Assembly: GCA_036260935.1 (NCBI GenBank)
Contig: DATALQ010000036.1
Span: 14,747-78,746 of the forward strand
DNA length: 64,000 nt
Source: JAEYOM01 sp036260935
GTDB taxonomy: Bacteria > Bacillota > Clostridia > Acetivibrionales > DTU013
Reading direction: 5' to 3'
Below are positions 53,492 to 61,834 of this stretch, in pieces. The translations under genes were made by a program, and so were the position numbers. Below the pieces are notes generated by a model. The model saw only the letters and a list, made by a program, of their open reading frames with translations, was not told where the DNA came from and searched no databases. The stretch's first letter is position 1. Every line of letters starts with the position of its first letter.

Positions 53492-55576
53492 ATGGATACA
53501 AATACGCACCCCAAAATAGAAATCGGTTATGGTATTGCGAACGGCATCTCATCTTTCGAAACCGGCATGAAAGCGGCAAAACAGGCTGTAAACTCTATCC
53601 ATATGTATGAGCTCTCAGTTGTTTTGGTATATACCTCTGTTGAATATAACCTTCAGGAAGTCCTCCAGGGCATCAAATGCGTTGCAGGTGAAGCCCCTGT
53701 CTTAGGAACATCTACGGCAGGAGAAGTATGCAACGGATGCCATAACGATACGGTTCTGGTCGTTGCTTTGGCCTCTCCCTTTTTAAAAGTGCACTGCGGT
53801 ATTGGAACCGGCGTGTCCGATGATTGGCAGGCTTCATTGAAAAAAGCCATAGAATCTCCACAAGTAAGTCCTTTCTTTCATAACATCTGTGAATTTTCCA
53901 GAAATATAACACCTGACGGCAGAAGCATTTTCATTATGCTTTTTACACCGGGAAATACGAAAAACAGCATTTCATGCGGTTATGAGATCCTGGAGGCATT
54001 GAAAGCCGAATCTCTGGGGATATATCCCGTCTTCGGGGGGTCTTCCCTGGACGGCAGCCAGTTGGAAGTCAATTATGTATTACATAATACCGAGGTGTAT
54101 AAGGATAGCATCCTTTTGGCTGTATTTGAAACAGAACTGCAGTTTGGCATATCATTAACGCACGGATTTATACCTACCGACCTGAAAACAGTGGTTACTT
54201 TATCCGAAGGTTACAAAATACTCGAACTTGACGGAATGCCTGCCCAGAAAGCGCTCAGTAACATACTGAAAATATCTGAAGAATCACTGAAGGAATTAGT
54301 GAATAAAACCGGTATCATATTCGGTATATCAAATCCAATGGGGCAATACAGCCTAACCTTCTCTATGAATACTGCATCCTGCGGGGGAATCGAAGTGAAG
54401 GGCAGGATTAAAACAGGAACTGTCCTGACATTAATGGGCATTAATAGCGAAAAAATGCTGGACTCTGGGACCGACGCGTTGCGCAAGGCTATTATAAGGG
54501 GAGGGATTTCAGATATCGCCGTTAGCTTTGTATACTGCTGTAAGATGCGCTCAAGGTTTACCGGTGACACATCCAAGCAGGAAATTACCCGCATGATGAA
54601 CATGCTGGGCGGCAAACCGCTGGTTGGCTATTTTAGCGGGGGTGAACAGGGAGTTGCCGATGACGGAGTCAGTCGTTACAATACCTTGTCCATATCCTGC
54701 CTCGTATTGGGCAACGAGCTTTCACAAATTGCGCAGGTAGCTATTGAAAACAAGCGGCTCGTTCAGGAAGCAATGGAATATGATAAGTTGAAAAGTGAGT
54801 TTTTCTCAAATATCTCTCATGAATTCAGGACCCCGATAAATGTAATCCTTGGAACGCTGCAGCTGATGGAGCTTGAGAATTCATCAGGAAACGCGGTGAA
54901 AACAGACGATAAAACGAAACATCACTTTAAAACCATGAAACAAAACTGTTATAGGCTGATGAGGCTTACGAACAACCTAATCGATATGACCAAGATAGAG
55001 TCAGGGTTTTGTGAAATAAACCTGCATAATCAAAATATTATCCAGGTGGTGGAGGACATTACGATGTCCGTAGCTGATTATGTCAGGCATAAAGGCCTTG
55101 AGCTCGTTTTTGATACGGACGCCGAGGAAATAATGATGGCTGTGGATGCCGACAAGATCGAAAAAATTCTGCTCAACCTGCTTTCCAATGCCGTAAAGTT
55201 TTCAAAGCCCGGAGGAGAAATATCAGTTAATATCAAAAGCAGCAGCGAGCTTGTAGTCATTACGGTAAAGGATAATGGTATCGGCATACCACAAGACAAG
55301 CTCGATATCATATTCGAGAGATTCAGGCAGGTGGATAGTTCTCTGACGAGAAATTATGAGGGCAGCGGGATTGGTCTTTCGCTGGTTAAAAATCTGGTAG
55401 AACTACACGGAGGCAGGATACTGGTAAGCAGTGAATATGGAAAAGGGAGCGAATTCACAATCGAACTCCCTGTTATATTAATTGATGAAAATATTCAGCT
55501 CCCGTCCAAGCCGGCAAACGAGCAGGACTTCTTACAGCGTATAATAATTGAATTCTCCGATCTTTATGCAATTTAA
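53492..55576 (+). CDS. soluble FIST-domain histidine kinase
   Basis: About 694 residues without membrane segments. Residues about 10-230 form the FIST N domain (SFETGMKAAKQAV, GTSTAGEVCNG, GGSSLDGSQLEVNY), and about 235-400 FIST C with GGKPLVGYFSGGEQG, an intracellular sensor thought to bind small ligands such as amino acids. HisKA follows with FFSNISHEFRTPINVILG near 441, then HATPase with NLLSNAVKFS, DNGIGIP and GSGIGLSLVKNL. ATG 53492 has TTGGAGG upstream. No response regulator lies beside it, so its partner is elsewhere. Confidence 0.93.
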   Translation: MDTNTHPKIEIGYGIANGISSFETGMKAAKQAVNSIHMYELSVVLVYTSVEYNLQEVLQGIKCVAGEAPVLGTSTAGEVCNGCHNDTVLVVALASPFLKVHCGIGTGVSDDWQASLKKAIESPQVSPFFHNICEFSRNITPDGRSIFIMLFTPGNTKNSISCGYEILEALKAESLGIYPVFGGSSLDGSQLEVNYVLHNTEVYKDSILLAVFETELQFGISLTHGFIPTDLKTVVTLSEGYKILELDGMPAQKALSNILKISEESLKELVNKTGIIFGISNPMGQYSLTFSMNTASCGGIEVKGRIKTGTVLTLMGINSEKMLDSGTDALRKAIIRGGISDIAVSFVYCCKMRSRFTGDTSKQEITRMMNMLGGKPLVGYFSGGEQGVADDGVSRYNTLSISCLVLGNELSQIAQVAIENKRLVQEAMEYDKLKSEFFSNISHEFRTPINVILGTLQLMELENSSGNAVKTDDKTKHHFKTMKQNCYRLMRLTNNLIDMTKIESGFCEINLHNQNIIQVVEDITMSVADYVRHKGLELVFDTDAEEIMMAVDADKIEKILLNLLSNAVKFSKPGGEISVNIKSSSELVVITVKDNGIGIPQDKLDIIFERFRQVDSSLTRNYEGSGIGLSLVKNLVELHGGRILVSSEYGKGSEFTIELPVILIDENIQLPSKPANEQDFLQRIIIEFSDLYAI

Positions 55577-55754
55577 GTCCAAATAACTGTCGAAAAGGCA
55601 CTAGAAAGCCAAGTTATGCATACCTTTCAAAAATAACCTTCTTATCAGGTTTATTTCACTAGACCATAAAGGCTCTTATGTTTCTTGACTTAAGTCAATG
55701 AGATATCCAATCTACCATTATACAATTTCATCAAAAGGTAAGGAGGTTAAAATA

Positions 55755-56468
55755 ATGTTGGTATTCGAAACGGAGAAAATAACCCAACGTAAAGCTGCAA
55801 TCACCGCTGGAATAGCAATGCTGGTCGTAGCAGTATCTGCAATGTTTGCCGTTGGAATGGTGCAAAACAAATTAATTGACTGGGGTAGTGCAGCTTCTAC
55901 TACGAATAACATTTTAAATTCTATTGGATTTTTCCGCACAGGGATTTTCGGCTGGCTCATTATACTTACAGCCGATATAGTAACAGCGTGGGCATTGTAC
56001 TTATACCTGAAACAGGTTGACAACAGTCTGGCTTTGCTCAGTGCATGGTTCAGAATTGCTTATGCGATTATTTTGGGAACGGCAGTAATGAATCTTGTAT
56101 TTGTAACGCTATTATTAGGAGGGGACAAAAGCTTTTCATCAATGCAAGGCAATCAACTTCAAACCCAGGTAATGCTGTCCATAAATGCATTCCGGGAAAT
56201 GTGGTCCTTCGGTCTGGTCATCTTTGGAATCCACCTTTTCATAACAGGCTTACTGGTCTTGAAATCAAAATTCATCTCTAAGGTCCTCGGGATCTTACTA
56301 TTCATTGCCTCTGTCAGCTACATTTTCATCCATATAATGCATCTGTTCCTGCCACGATATGACAATATAACTGCTGTTGCAGAAACTATATTAAGCCTGC
56401 CAATGGCTGTCGGTGAACTGGGCTTTGGAGTATGGCTGTTAGTAAAAGGCGGAAAGGCTGCCCTATAG
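55755..56468 (+). CDS. DUF4386 membrane protein
   Basis: About 237 residues with six predicted membrane helices and the DUF4386 pattern (KAAITAGIAMLVVAVSAMFAVG, NSIGFFRTGIFGWLIILTADIVTAWALYLYL, FGIHLFITGLLVLKSKFISKVLGILL). Function unknown. AAGGAGG precedes the ATG at 55755. It ends in a palindrome CTATAG shared with the stop of the convergent Crp-type gene. Confidence 0.88.
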   Translation: MLVFETEKITQRKAAITAGIAMLVVAVSAMFAVGMVQNKLIDWGSAASTTNNILNSIGFFRTGIFGWLIILTADIVTAWALYLYLKQVDNSLALLSAWFRIAYAIILGTAVMNLVFVTLLLGGDKSFSSMQGNQLQTQVMLSINAFREMWSFGLVIFGIHLFITGLLVLKSKFISKVLGILLFIASVSYIFIHIMHLFLPRYDNITAVAETILSLPMAVGELGFGVWLLVKGGKAAL

Positions 56469-56478
56469 CAGCCTTTTC
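56453..56478. terminator. terminator hairpin containing both convergent stop codons
   Basis: AAAGGCTGC (56453-56461) pairs with GCAGCCTTT (56468-56476) around a six-base loop. Both genes stop inside it: TAG on plus (56466-56468) and TAG on minus (56465-56463), sharing CTATAG. T-rich sequence follows on the plus strand. Confidence 0.8.
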
Positions 56479-57035
56479 TTTATTCGGCTCAAGGACTCGG
56501 GGGTTATTCCCAGATAACTTGCCAACTGATGCTGCGGGACACGATTAATTAAGTCCGGTCTTTTTTTCAGTATCATCCTGTAACGTTCTTCCGGGGTGGA
56601 GCTGATGAACAGGGCGTGCTCATCCTGTGCTTCGCCCAAATTCGATTCTATAATACTTCGTGTTATTTCCTTGAGCTTCGGGAATTTGTTGTACATACTT
56701 TCTTCTGAATCCAATTCACCTACAAGCAGCGTGGAAGTCTCTACGCAGGATAAAAAATATTCGGAAGGCTTCCTCTGCTTATAACTATTAACCATTACAA
56801 CAGCCTGCTCTTCCGTGAAAAAATTATATGTATTTTCCCTGCCATCCTCCATGCATGAGTACTGCCTTATACAGCCAGTCAAAACAAAATAGCACCTGGT
56901 TGATATTTCACCCTGTCTCAGCAGAATTGTTCCTTTCTCGAATGTCTGTACATTTATCTCCTTAACAAGTTCTGCAATTTCAGTACTACTAAGCATGGTC
57001 TTTTTCTGCATGAACTGAACTAAAGCATCACTCAT
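56463..57035 (-). CDS. Crp/Fnr family transcriptional regulator
   Basis: 190 residues. cNMP-binding-like beta barrel (FEKGTILLRQGEISTRCYFVLTGCIRQY) then the C-terminal helix-turn-helix VPQHQLASYLGITPESLSRIKKRL. No Cys cluster of the Fnr type is present. Regulators of this subgroup often control neighbouring membrane or detoxification genes; convergent DUF4386 is a candidate. Confidence 0.9.
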   Translation of the reverse strand: MSDALVQFMQKKTMLSSTEIAELVKEINVQTFEKGTILLRQGEISTRCYFVLTGCIRQYSCMEDGRENTYNFFTEEQAVVMVNSYKQRKPSEYFLSCVETSTLLVGELDSEESMYNKFPKLKEITRSIIESNLGEAQDEHALFISSTPEERYRMILKKRPDLINRVPQHQLASYLGITPESLSRIKKRLL

Positions 57036-57145
57036 TTTACTAACCTTTCCCTTGTTACTGAAACTATCCTATTATTAGCTCATCACATATATACAGAATT
57101 TTACACAAGCCAAAATCCTATGTCAATGAACCTAACCGGAAATGC

Positions 57146-57910
57146 TTATAGCTCATGTTCCTCAATCCATTTGGCAACACCGTCGTTATCATTTGTTTCA
57201 CAGATATACCTTGCGGCAAGGCGTACTTTGTCAATCGCATTTTTAACCGCAACCCCTGTTCCGCACTTCTCCAGCATTTCCAAATCATTATAGTCGTCGC
57301 CAAAGGCAACGAAGGATTCGGAATTGATATTAAGATATTCAGCGACTGTTTTTACTGCATTCCATTTTACAGCATCACGATTAGCAAACCTGTATAAATC
57401 TTCATCGGTATACCGCAGCATATCACACATCGGGTAATAGGAAGCTATTTTCTCGACGGCAGCCGGGTCGGTGGCTCTTAACGATATTTTTAAGTATCTA
57501 TAATTAAGATTACTTGAAAAGTCGGAATATTGGTAATATGAGGAATTTTTTCGTAAAATATGTTTTCGGTCACTCGAAAACGCGACAGATTCATTTATAG
57601 CGGAAACTGATAATACCTCCGCCGTATTCAAGCATTCTTTTATTATTTGCGAAGAAGTGTCTGCGGGTATATCAAAACGCTGTATAACTGCATCCCCTAC
57701 AGACACTAATGCTCCGCCATAACCTATAAATACATCGGGGACAAATTGTTTAACAAGCCTTGAAGACGCTTGCGCCGACCTTGCGGTAGCAAATGCAACC
57801 TTAACTCCTTTTGATTGACACTTTTTGAGTACCTCAATAGTATATTCGGAAATAGTTTTATCGCTTCGCAGAAGCGTATTATCCAAATCCGTAATAATCA
57901 TTTTTGTCAT
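57146..57910 (-). CDS. HAD-IIB (Cof-type) phosphatase
   Basis: About 254 residues. Motif I is IITDLDNTLLRSDKTIS, motif II VAFATARSAQ, motif III Lys in the DAVKWNAVKTV region and motif IV FVAFGDDYNDLEMLEKCG. This group dephosphorylates sugar phosphates, pyridoxal phosphate or FMN-type substrates. ATG 57910 has AAGGGTG upstream. It follows the HTH-PurM gene by ten bases, so they are an operon. Confidence 0.92.
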   Translation of the reverse strand: MTKMIITDLDNTLLRSDKTISEYTIEVLKKCQSKGVKVAFATARSAQASSRLVKQFVPDVFIGYGGALVSVGDAVIQRFDIPADTSSQIIKECLNTAEVLSVSAINESVAFSSDRKHILRKNSSYYQYSDFSSNLNYRYLKISLRATDPAAVEKIASYYPMCDMLRYTDEDLYRFANRDAVKWNAVKTVAEYLNINSESFVAFGDDYNDLEMLEKCGTGVAVKNAIDKVRLAARYICETNDNDGVAKWIEEHEL

Positions 57911-57920
57911 CCAAACACCC

Positions 57921-59168
57921 TTACCAAGCCAAGTTCCTGGAGAAAACAACTTTGTCGTGACCTGAAGTAATCTTTCCAATCGGGTAACAGTCGTAATACT
58001 GTTCTATATGCTTAACGGCAATATCAGCAAATGAAGGTTCAACAACAAGAATTAACCCAACTCCGCAATTAAAAGTGCTTAACATCTCGGCTTCGGAAAT
58101 GTTGCCATTATTTTTTATATGCTTGAATAACGGCAGCACCCTTATCCGGGATAAATCAATTTCGGCAGTCAGGCTATCCGGGATAATCCTTTTCAGATTC
58201 CCCTCGATCCCACCGCCAGTGATGTGTGCCATTCCTTTGATTTTTCCATCGGATATTAAACCCTTAATTGCCTTGTAATAGGCCGAGTGAGGCTTCATAA
58301 TAGCCTCAATAAATGTTTCATTGTTTATTTTTTCATTTTTGATTTGAGGCATTTCATCCATAAGCAGTCTTACCAACGAATAACCATTCGTATGCAGACC
58401 GTTGGATGCCACCGCAAGAATTATGTTACCCTCTTTTATCCTTGAACCATCTATAATCTTATCTTTATCAACAATACCTGCAATGCTTGAAGTTAAAATA
58501 TAAGTACCATTCTCAACAATACCTGGCTGTATGGAAGTTTCGCCTCCAACCAGAGAGCAATCGTTAAGCTTGCAAGCGCTTGAAATTCCGCTTACAATGC
58601 TTTTTATCGTTTCTTTTTCTGCATTTCCACAAACAATTGTATCAAGGACTGCTAACGGAGCGGCACCCATTACAATGATATCATTGACTAAATGATTTAT
58701 CATGTCATGGCATATTGATTCGGTAAACCCATATTCCATAGCAAGTTTCTGCTTTGAACCGGGTTCTTCGCTTTTTAACACTAAAACAGGATGCTCGATT
58801 TCATCAAATTTCATATCATACAGCGAAGCAAATGGACCCAATCCGTTGAGGACACGAGGATTATCTGTCGAAATACAATTGCCCATTTCGCGTTTTAGCG
58901 TATCTGTATAATGAATATCTACGCCGGCCTTGCTATAAGTGAGACCTGAATTGTCAGCTTCCTTGCCTCTTAACATTTCATCCACTGTTATTCCAAGCAA
59001 ATCCGACAGGTCAGTCAACAATTCCGTATTTGGAAAGGTTGTTCCATTCTCCCACTTCGAAACAGCCTGAAACGAAACATTCAGTTTCTCAGCTATTTGT
59101 TGCTGAGTCAAACCTATCGCTCTACGTTTGGATGAAATAAATGATGATACTTTTTTATTATCGAGCAT
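57921..59168 (-). CDS. XRE-type HTH fused to a PurM-like (AIR synthase fold) domain
   Basis: 415 residues. Residues 1-66 are a Cro/C1-type helix-turn-helix (IGLTQQQIAEKLNVSFQAVSKWENG). From residue 77 the protein aligns along almost its full length with PurM: YSKAGVDIHYTD, VNDIIVMGAAPLAVLD, SLVGGETSIQPG, SNGLHTNGYSLVR, AHITGGGIEGNLKRIIP and STFNCGVGL. The nucleotide loop GTDGVGTK of PurM is replaced by SEEPGSK (residues 133-139), and GGETAEMPG by GGETSIQPG. Fold kept, catalysis doubtful; a ligand-sensing repressor is likely. A palindromic site lies at its own promoter. GGAGGTG precedes the ATG. Confidence 0.88.
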   Translation of the reverse strand: MLDNKKVSSFISSKRRAIGLTQQQIAEKLNVSFQAVSKWENGTTFPNTELLTDLSDLLGITVDEMLRGKEADNSGLTYSKAGVDIHYTDTLKREMGNCISTDNPRVLNGLGPFASLYDMKFDEIEHPVLVLKSEEPGSKQKLAMEYGFTESICHDMINHLVNDIIVMGAAPLAVLDTIVCGNAEKETIKSIVSGISSACKLNDCSLVGGETSIQPGIVENGTYILTSSIAGIVDKDKIIDGSRIKEGNIILAVASNGLHTNGYSLVRLLMDEMPQIKNEKINNETFIEAIMKPHSAYYKAIKGLISDGKIKGMAHITGGGIEGNLKRIIPDSLTAEIDLSRIRVLPLFKHIKNNGNISEAEMLSTFNCGVGLILVVEPSFADIAVKHIEQYYDCYPIGKITSGHDKVVFSRNLAW

Positions 59169-59245
59169 ATTGCACCTCCGATATGCTCATTTTATCCTGA
59201 CAAATGCTAGCAGGCAATAACCGAATTATTGAATGAGTTCACTGT

Positions 59246-59293
59246 ATTCAACTTTAAGTTGAATAAGATAAAAACAAAAAATACAACTTTCAA
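59246..59293 (-). promoter_or_regulatory. promoter and palindromic operator of the HTH-PurM operon
   Basis: Minus strand TTGAAA (59293-59288), 17-base spacer and TATCTT (59270-59265). It is followed at once by ATTCAACTT-A-AAGTTGAAT (59264-59246), a perfect 19-bp palindrome over the start point. The -35 region carries extra half-sites (GTTGAAAGTTG). Autorepression by the HTH-PurM protein is inferred. Confidence 0.68.
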
Positions 59294-59382
59294 CATCGGT
59301 TTCGTGAACTTCGGTAATATGCCTTGATATTCATCGATTTGCCGATAATGAAAATTGTATTTTCATACAGCGATATGCGGTA

Positions 59383-59874
59383 TTATATAATTTTTCCTTC
59401 TTCAGTCTCTACCTTATTAACGAAGTCCATATTATAACGCACAGCACCGTGGTCTTTAATTACCGTGCCTCTTGTGATGCGGATTGCCAAAATAACGCAG
59501 TCTTCATTCTGTTCATTGTTTGCCTGGTCATACCATTTGGCAAATGCTTCACGAAGTTTAGTCCTTAGCTCAGCGTTTTTCGGATCTAAAACCCACCCGA
59601 GGTTTTCACCAATTCCATTTCCGGAAAACCACTCGAAACATACCGCAAATGCAACCTCATTATTTTGAGCTATCTGCTGCATTTTAGTTGATTTCGACGA
59701 AGTAGTAATATAAAACACACCGTCTTCATAATAAGCGTCCACATCACGGACATAAGGACGGGGTTTCCCGTCAGCGTTCGGTTCCATTGCGATGGTTGAG
59801 AGAGAGATGATATTATCTTTTCCGTTGCCGCACCTTTCCTCGATTAATCTTATTCCTTCTTCGTATCTGCTCAT
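59383..59874 (-). CDS. pyridoxamine 5'-phosphate oxidase family protein
   Basis: About 163 residues, split-barrel flavin-binding fold. Marks: NIISLSTIAMEPNADGKPRPYVRDVDAYYEDGVFYITTSSKSTKMQQIAQNNEVAFAV region and the C-terminal VIKDHGAVRYNMDFV. It probably binds FMN or F420-like cofactor and reduces an unknown substrate. ATG 59874 has AGGAGG upstream. Confidence 0.9.
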   Translation of the reverse strand: MSRYEEGIRLIEERCGNGKDNIISLSTIAMEPNADGKPRPYVRDVDAYYEDGVFYITTSSKSTKMQQIAQNNEVAFAVCFEWFSGNGIGENLGWVLDPKNAELRTKLREAFAKWYDQANNEQNEDCVILAIRITRGTVIKDHGAVRYNMDFVNKVETEEGKII

Positions 59875-60063
59875 TTTAAATCCTCCTGCCATATTTTTAT
59901 CATTATAGCATGACAAATTAGACAACAACCTGTCATAATTCAAAATATATTGAATGCCATACCGTGTCTTGCTTCGTCATGAAACATACACCATACAATG
60001 GCTTTAAATCAACGTTTCACACATCATGCCCTTTAATAAAGCTAGGTTTTCCCACAGACATTC

Positions 60064-60630
60064 TTAAACTCGAATGATGCTTAAAAATGAACTAATCAGA
60101 CTATGTGGATCATTCAATCCTTTTTCAGGCTCATCATGCCCGGCAAATCTTAATTCGACAAGACCATGAATAAATGCATAGACCATTGCCGCAAGTTCTT
60201 TTGTCGGTTTATCGACAATGCATTTCTTTTCTTGGGCTTTTGCCAGAATAGCAGATGAGGTATCAAATGTTTTAAAGGCAGCGGCATAAACTTCAGGATA
60301 CTGTTCCTTGTCCCACCCGTGCCCAAACATCAACCTGTAATGATCGCGATTCTGCAAACCAAAATCATAGTAACGAATTAAAATGTTCTCCAAAAGCTTA
60401 ATAGGATCATTAATATCTTTAATTGAATTACTAATAATGTTTTCTAACTCCATGAAATTTGCAACGACAATAGCTGCAAGCAAATCTTCCTTATTCTTAA
60501 AATGCCGATACACTGCACTTCTGGATAGTTGCATTTTCTTCCCAAGTTCGCGCATGCTTACCGAATCAATTCCGCCATTATCGATCATTTGCCTCGTAAC
60601 ATCCATCAGCTTTTGTTTCGTGTCGTTCAT
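60064..60630 (-). CDS. TetR family regulator
   Basis: 188 residues. Helix-turn-helix: GGIDSVSMRELGKKMQLSRSAVYRHFKNKEDLLAAIV. The C-terminal half (DHYRLMFGHGWDKEQYPEVY, ELAAMVYAFIHGLVELRFAGH) matches the WHG-type effector domain. It is divergent from an SDR gene; two perfect 15-bp palindromes between them are its likely operators. The DNA coding for its recognition helices is copied in inverted form in the SDR gene. Confidence 0.92.
   Translation of the reverse strand: MNDTKQKLMDVTRQMIDNGGIDSVSMRELGKKMQLSRSAVYRHFKNKEDLLAAIVVANFMELENIISNSIKDINDPIKLLENILIRYYDFGLQNRDHYRLMFGHGWDKEQYPEVYAAAFKTFDTSSAILAKAQEKKCIVDKPTKELAAMVYAFIHGLVELRFAGHDEPEKGLNDPHSLISSFLSIIRV
60490..60549 (-). repeat. inverted repeat arm A, inside the TetR gene
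   Basis: 60 bases coding for the HTH segment ELGKKMQLSRSAVYRHFKNK. The reverse complement matches 60996-61055 at 59 of 60 positions (last 52 bases identical). Confidence 0.95.
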
Positions 60631-60686
60631 GCCACTATGCCAACTCCATTCACAAATATCTTTATAAAGTCATTTTATTGCACTCT

Positions 60687-60738
60687 GTTGACAGTGTCAA
60701 CCTGCTGAGTTATAATTAAATGTGTTGACACTGTCAAC
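60687..60738. promoter_or_regulatory. interlocked divergent promoters with twin TetR operators
   Basis: Palindromes GTTGACA-G-TGTCAAC (60687-60701) and GTTGACA-C-TGTCAAC (60724-60738). Plus strand: TTGACA at 60688-60693, 17-base spacer, TATAAT at 60711-60716. Minus strand: TTGACA at 60737-60732, 17-base spacer, TATAAC at 60714-60709. Each operator is the -35 of one promoter and covers the start point of the other, and the two -10 boxes overlap. Confidence 0.85.
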
Positions 60739-60797
60739 AACAAATAATCAAACTCCTATAGCTTTAATTCAATGCCGAGCAAAGGAGATAAAATATT

Positions 60798-61762
60798 TTG
60801 AAAAATATAAATTCAACCCCGAGAACCATTATTATAACAGGCGGTAATGCCGGTCTAGGCTACGAATGCGCTAAAAACATTGCAAAAAATGATAAAGATA
60901 ACTTCATTATCTTAGCCTGCCGCAGCTTGGAAAGAGCAGAAACAGCCATGTGTTCAATAATAAGGGAAACAGCAAATAATAACATTGCTGCTTTGGAACT
61001 TGAGAAGAAAATGCAACTATCCAGAAGTGCAGTGTATCGGCATTTTAAGAATAAGCTCAGACTTTCCACCTCTGTACGCTATTGTGTGCAATGCAGGCTT
61101 GCAAATCATAAATGGTGTCCAATACACGAAAGATGGCTTTGAAGCAACTTTTGGAGTAAATCATCTCGGACATTTTCTTTTAGTTAATTTGTTACTCAAA
61201 AAAATCATTAATTCCGGCAGGATTATTTTTGTAAGCAGTGATACTCATGACCCCTTGCAAAAAAACCGGTATGCCGGAGCCAATCTATGACAAGGCGGAG
61301 TTTCTTGCTTATCCTGACAAAAGTAAGATAACTACGTCTGGAACTGAACGATACACAACTTCGAAATTATGCAATATATATTGTTCCTACGAACTGGATG
61401 AGAGACTAAAATTGCAAACTGCTAAAAACATTGCAGTTAATGCCTTTAACCCAGGAATGATGCCCGGAACAGGATTAGCCCGGGATTACAGCTTAATCGC
61501 CAGACTCGTTTGGAAATATGTTTTTCCGGTATTGACCTTATTTAAGCGAAATGTAAATACAGTCAGAAAATCTGGGAGAGCGTTGGCATCATTATTAATA
61601 AGTACAGAATTGGAAGGTGTGACTGGTAAATATTTTGATGGAACAAGACAAATCAGTTCATCAAAGCTTTCATACAATATAGAAAATCGAAAAGACTTAT
61701 GGCGGAGCAGTGTCAACCTGGTTCAACTAAAACAAGATGAGTCCCTTCTCAAATTAGATTAA
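60798..61762 (+). pseudogene. short-chain dehydrogenase/reductase, broken by a copied segment and a frameshift
   Basis: SDR of the retinol-dehydrogenase-like group. The start is TTG with GGAGA. The N-terminus has the Rossmann loop TGGNAGLGYECA. At 60996 native sequence (NNNIAALEL) gives way to a 60-base inverted copy of the TetR HTH (KKMQLSRSAVYRHFKNK), after which the SDR frame has shifted: FPPLYAIVCNAGLQ, HLGHFLLVNLLL and SSDTHDPLQK are in a second frame. A seven-A run at 61259-61265 shifts it again to KTGMPEPIYDK, catalytic YTTSK and the C-terminus, ending at 61762. As written the product is not made. The TetR operator-promoter in front is intact. Confidence 0.9.
60996..61055 (+). repeat. 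inverted repeat arm B, inside the SDR gene
   Basis: Inverted copy of 60490-60549 with one mismatch (61003). The first seven bases, GAACTTG, fit both contexts and may be the microhomology at which copying switched. Confidence 0.95.
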
Positions 61763-61796
61763 TCTCTTATCTATGATGATTTAAGACCAAAGAATT

Positions 61797-61819
61797 AAGG
61801 GACGGCAAAACCGTCCCTT
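61797..61819 (-). terminator. rho-independent terminator after rubrerythrin
   Basis: AAGGGACGG and CCGTCCCTT pair around a five-base loop, 16 bases beyond the rubrerythrin stop, with a moderately T-rich stretch after it on the minus strand. The broken SDR ends just upstream on the other strand. Confidence 0.75.
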
Positions 61820-61834
61820 CGTTGAACTCTTCTA

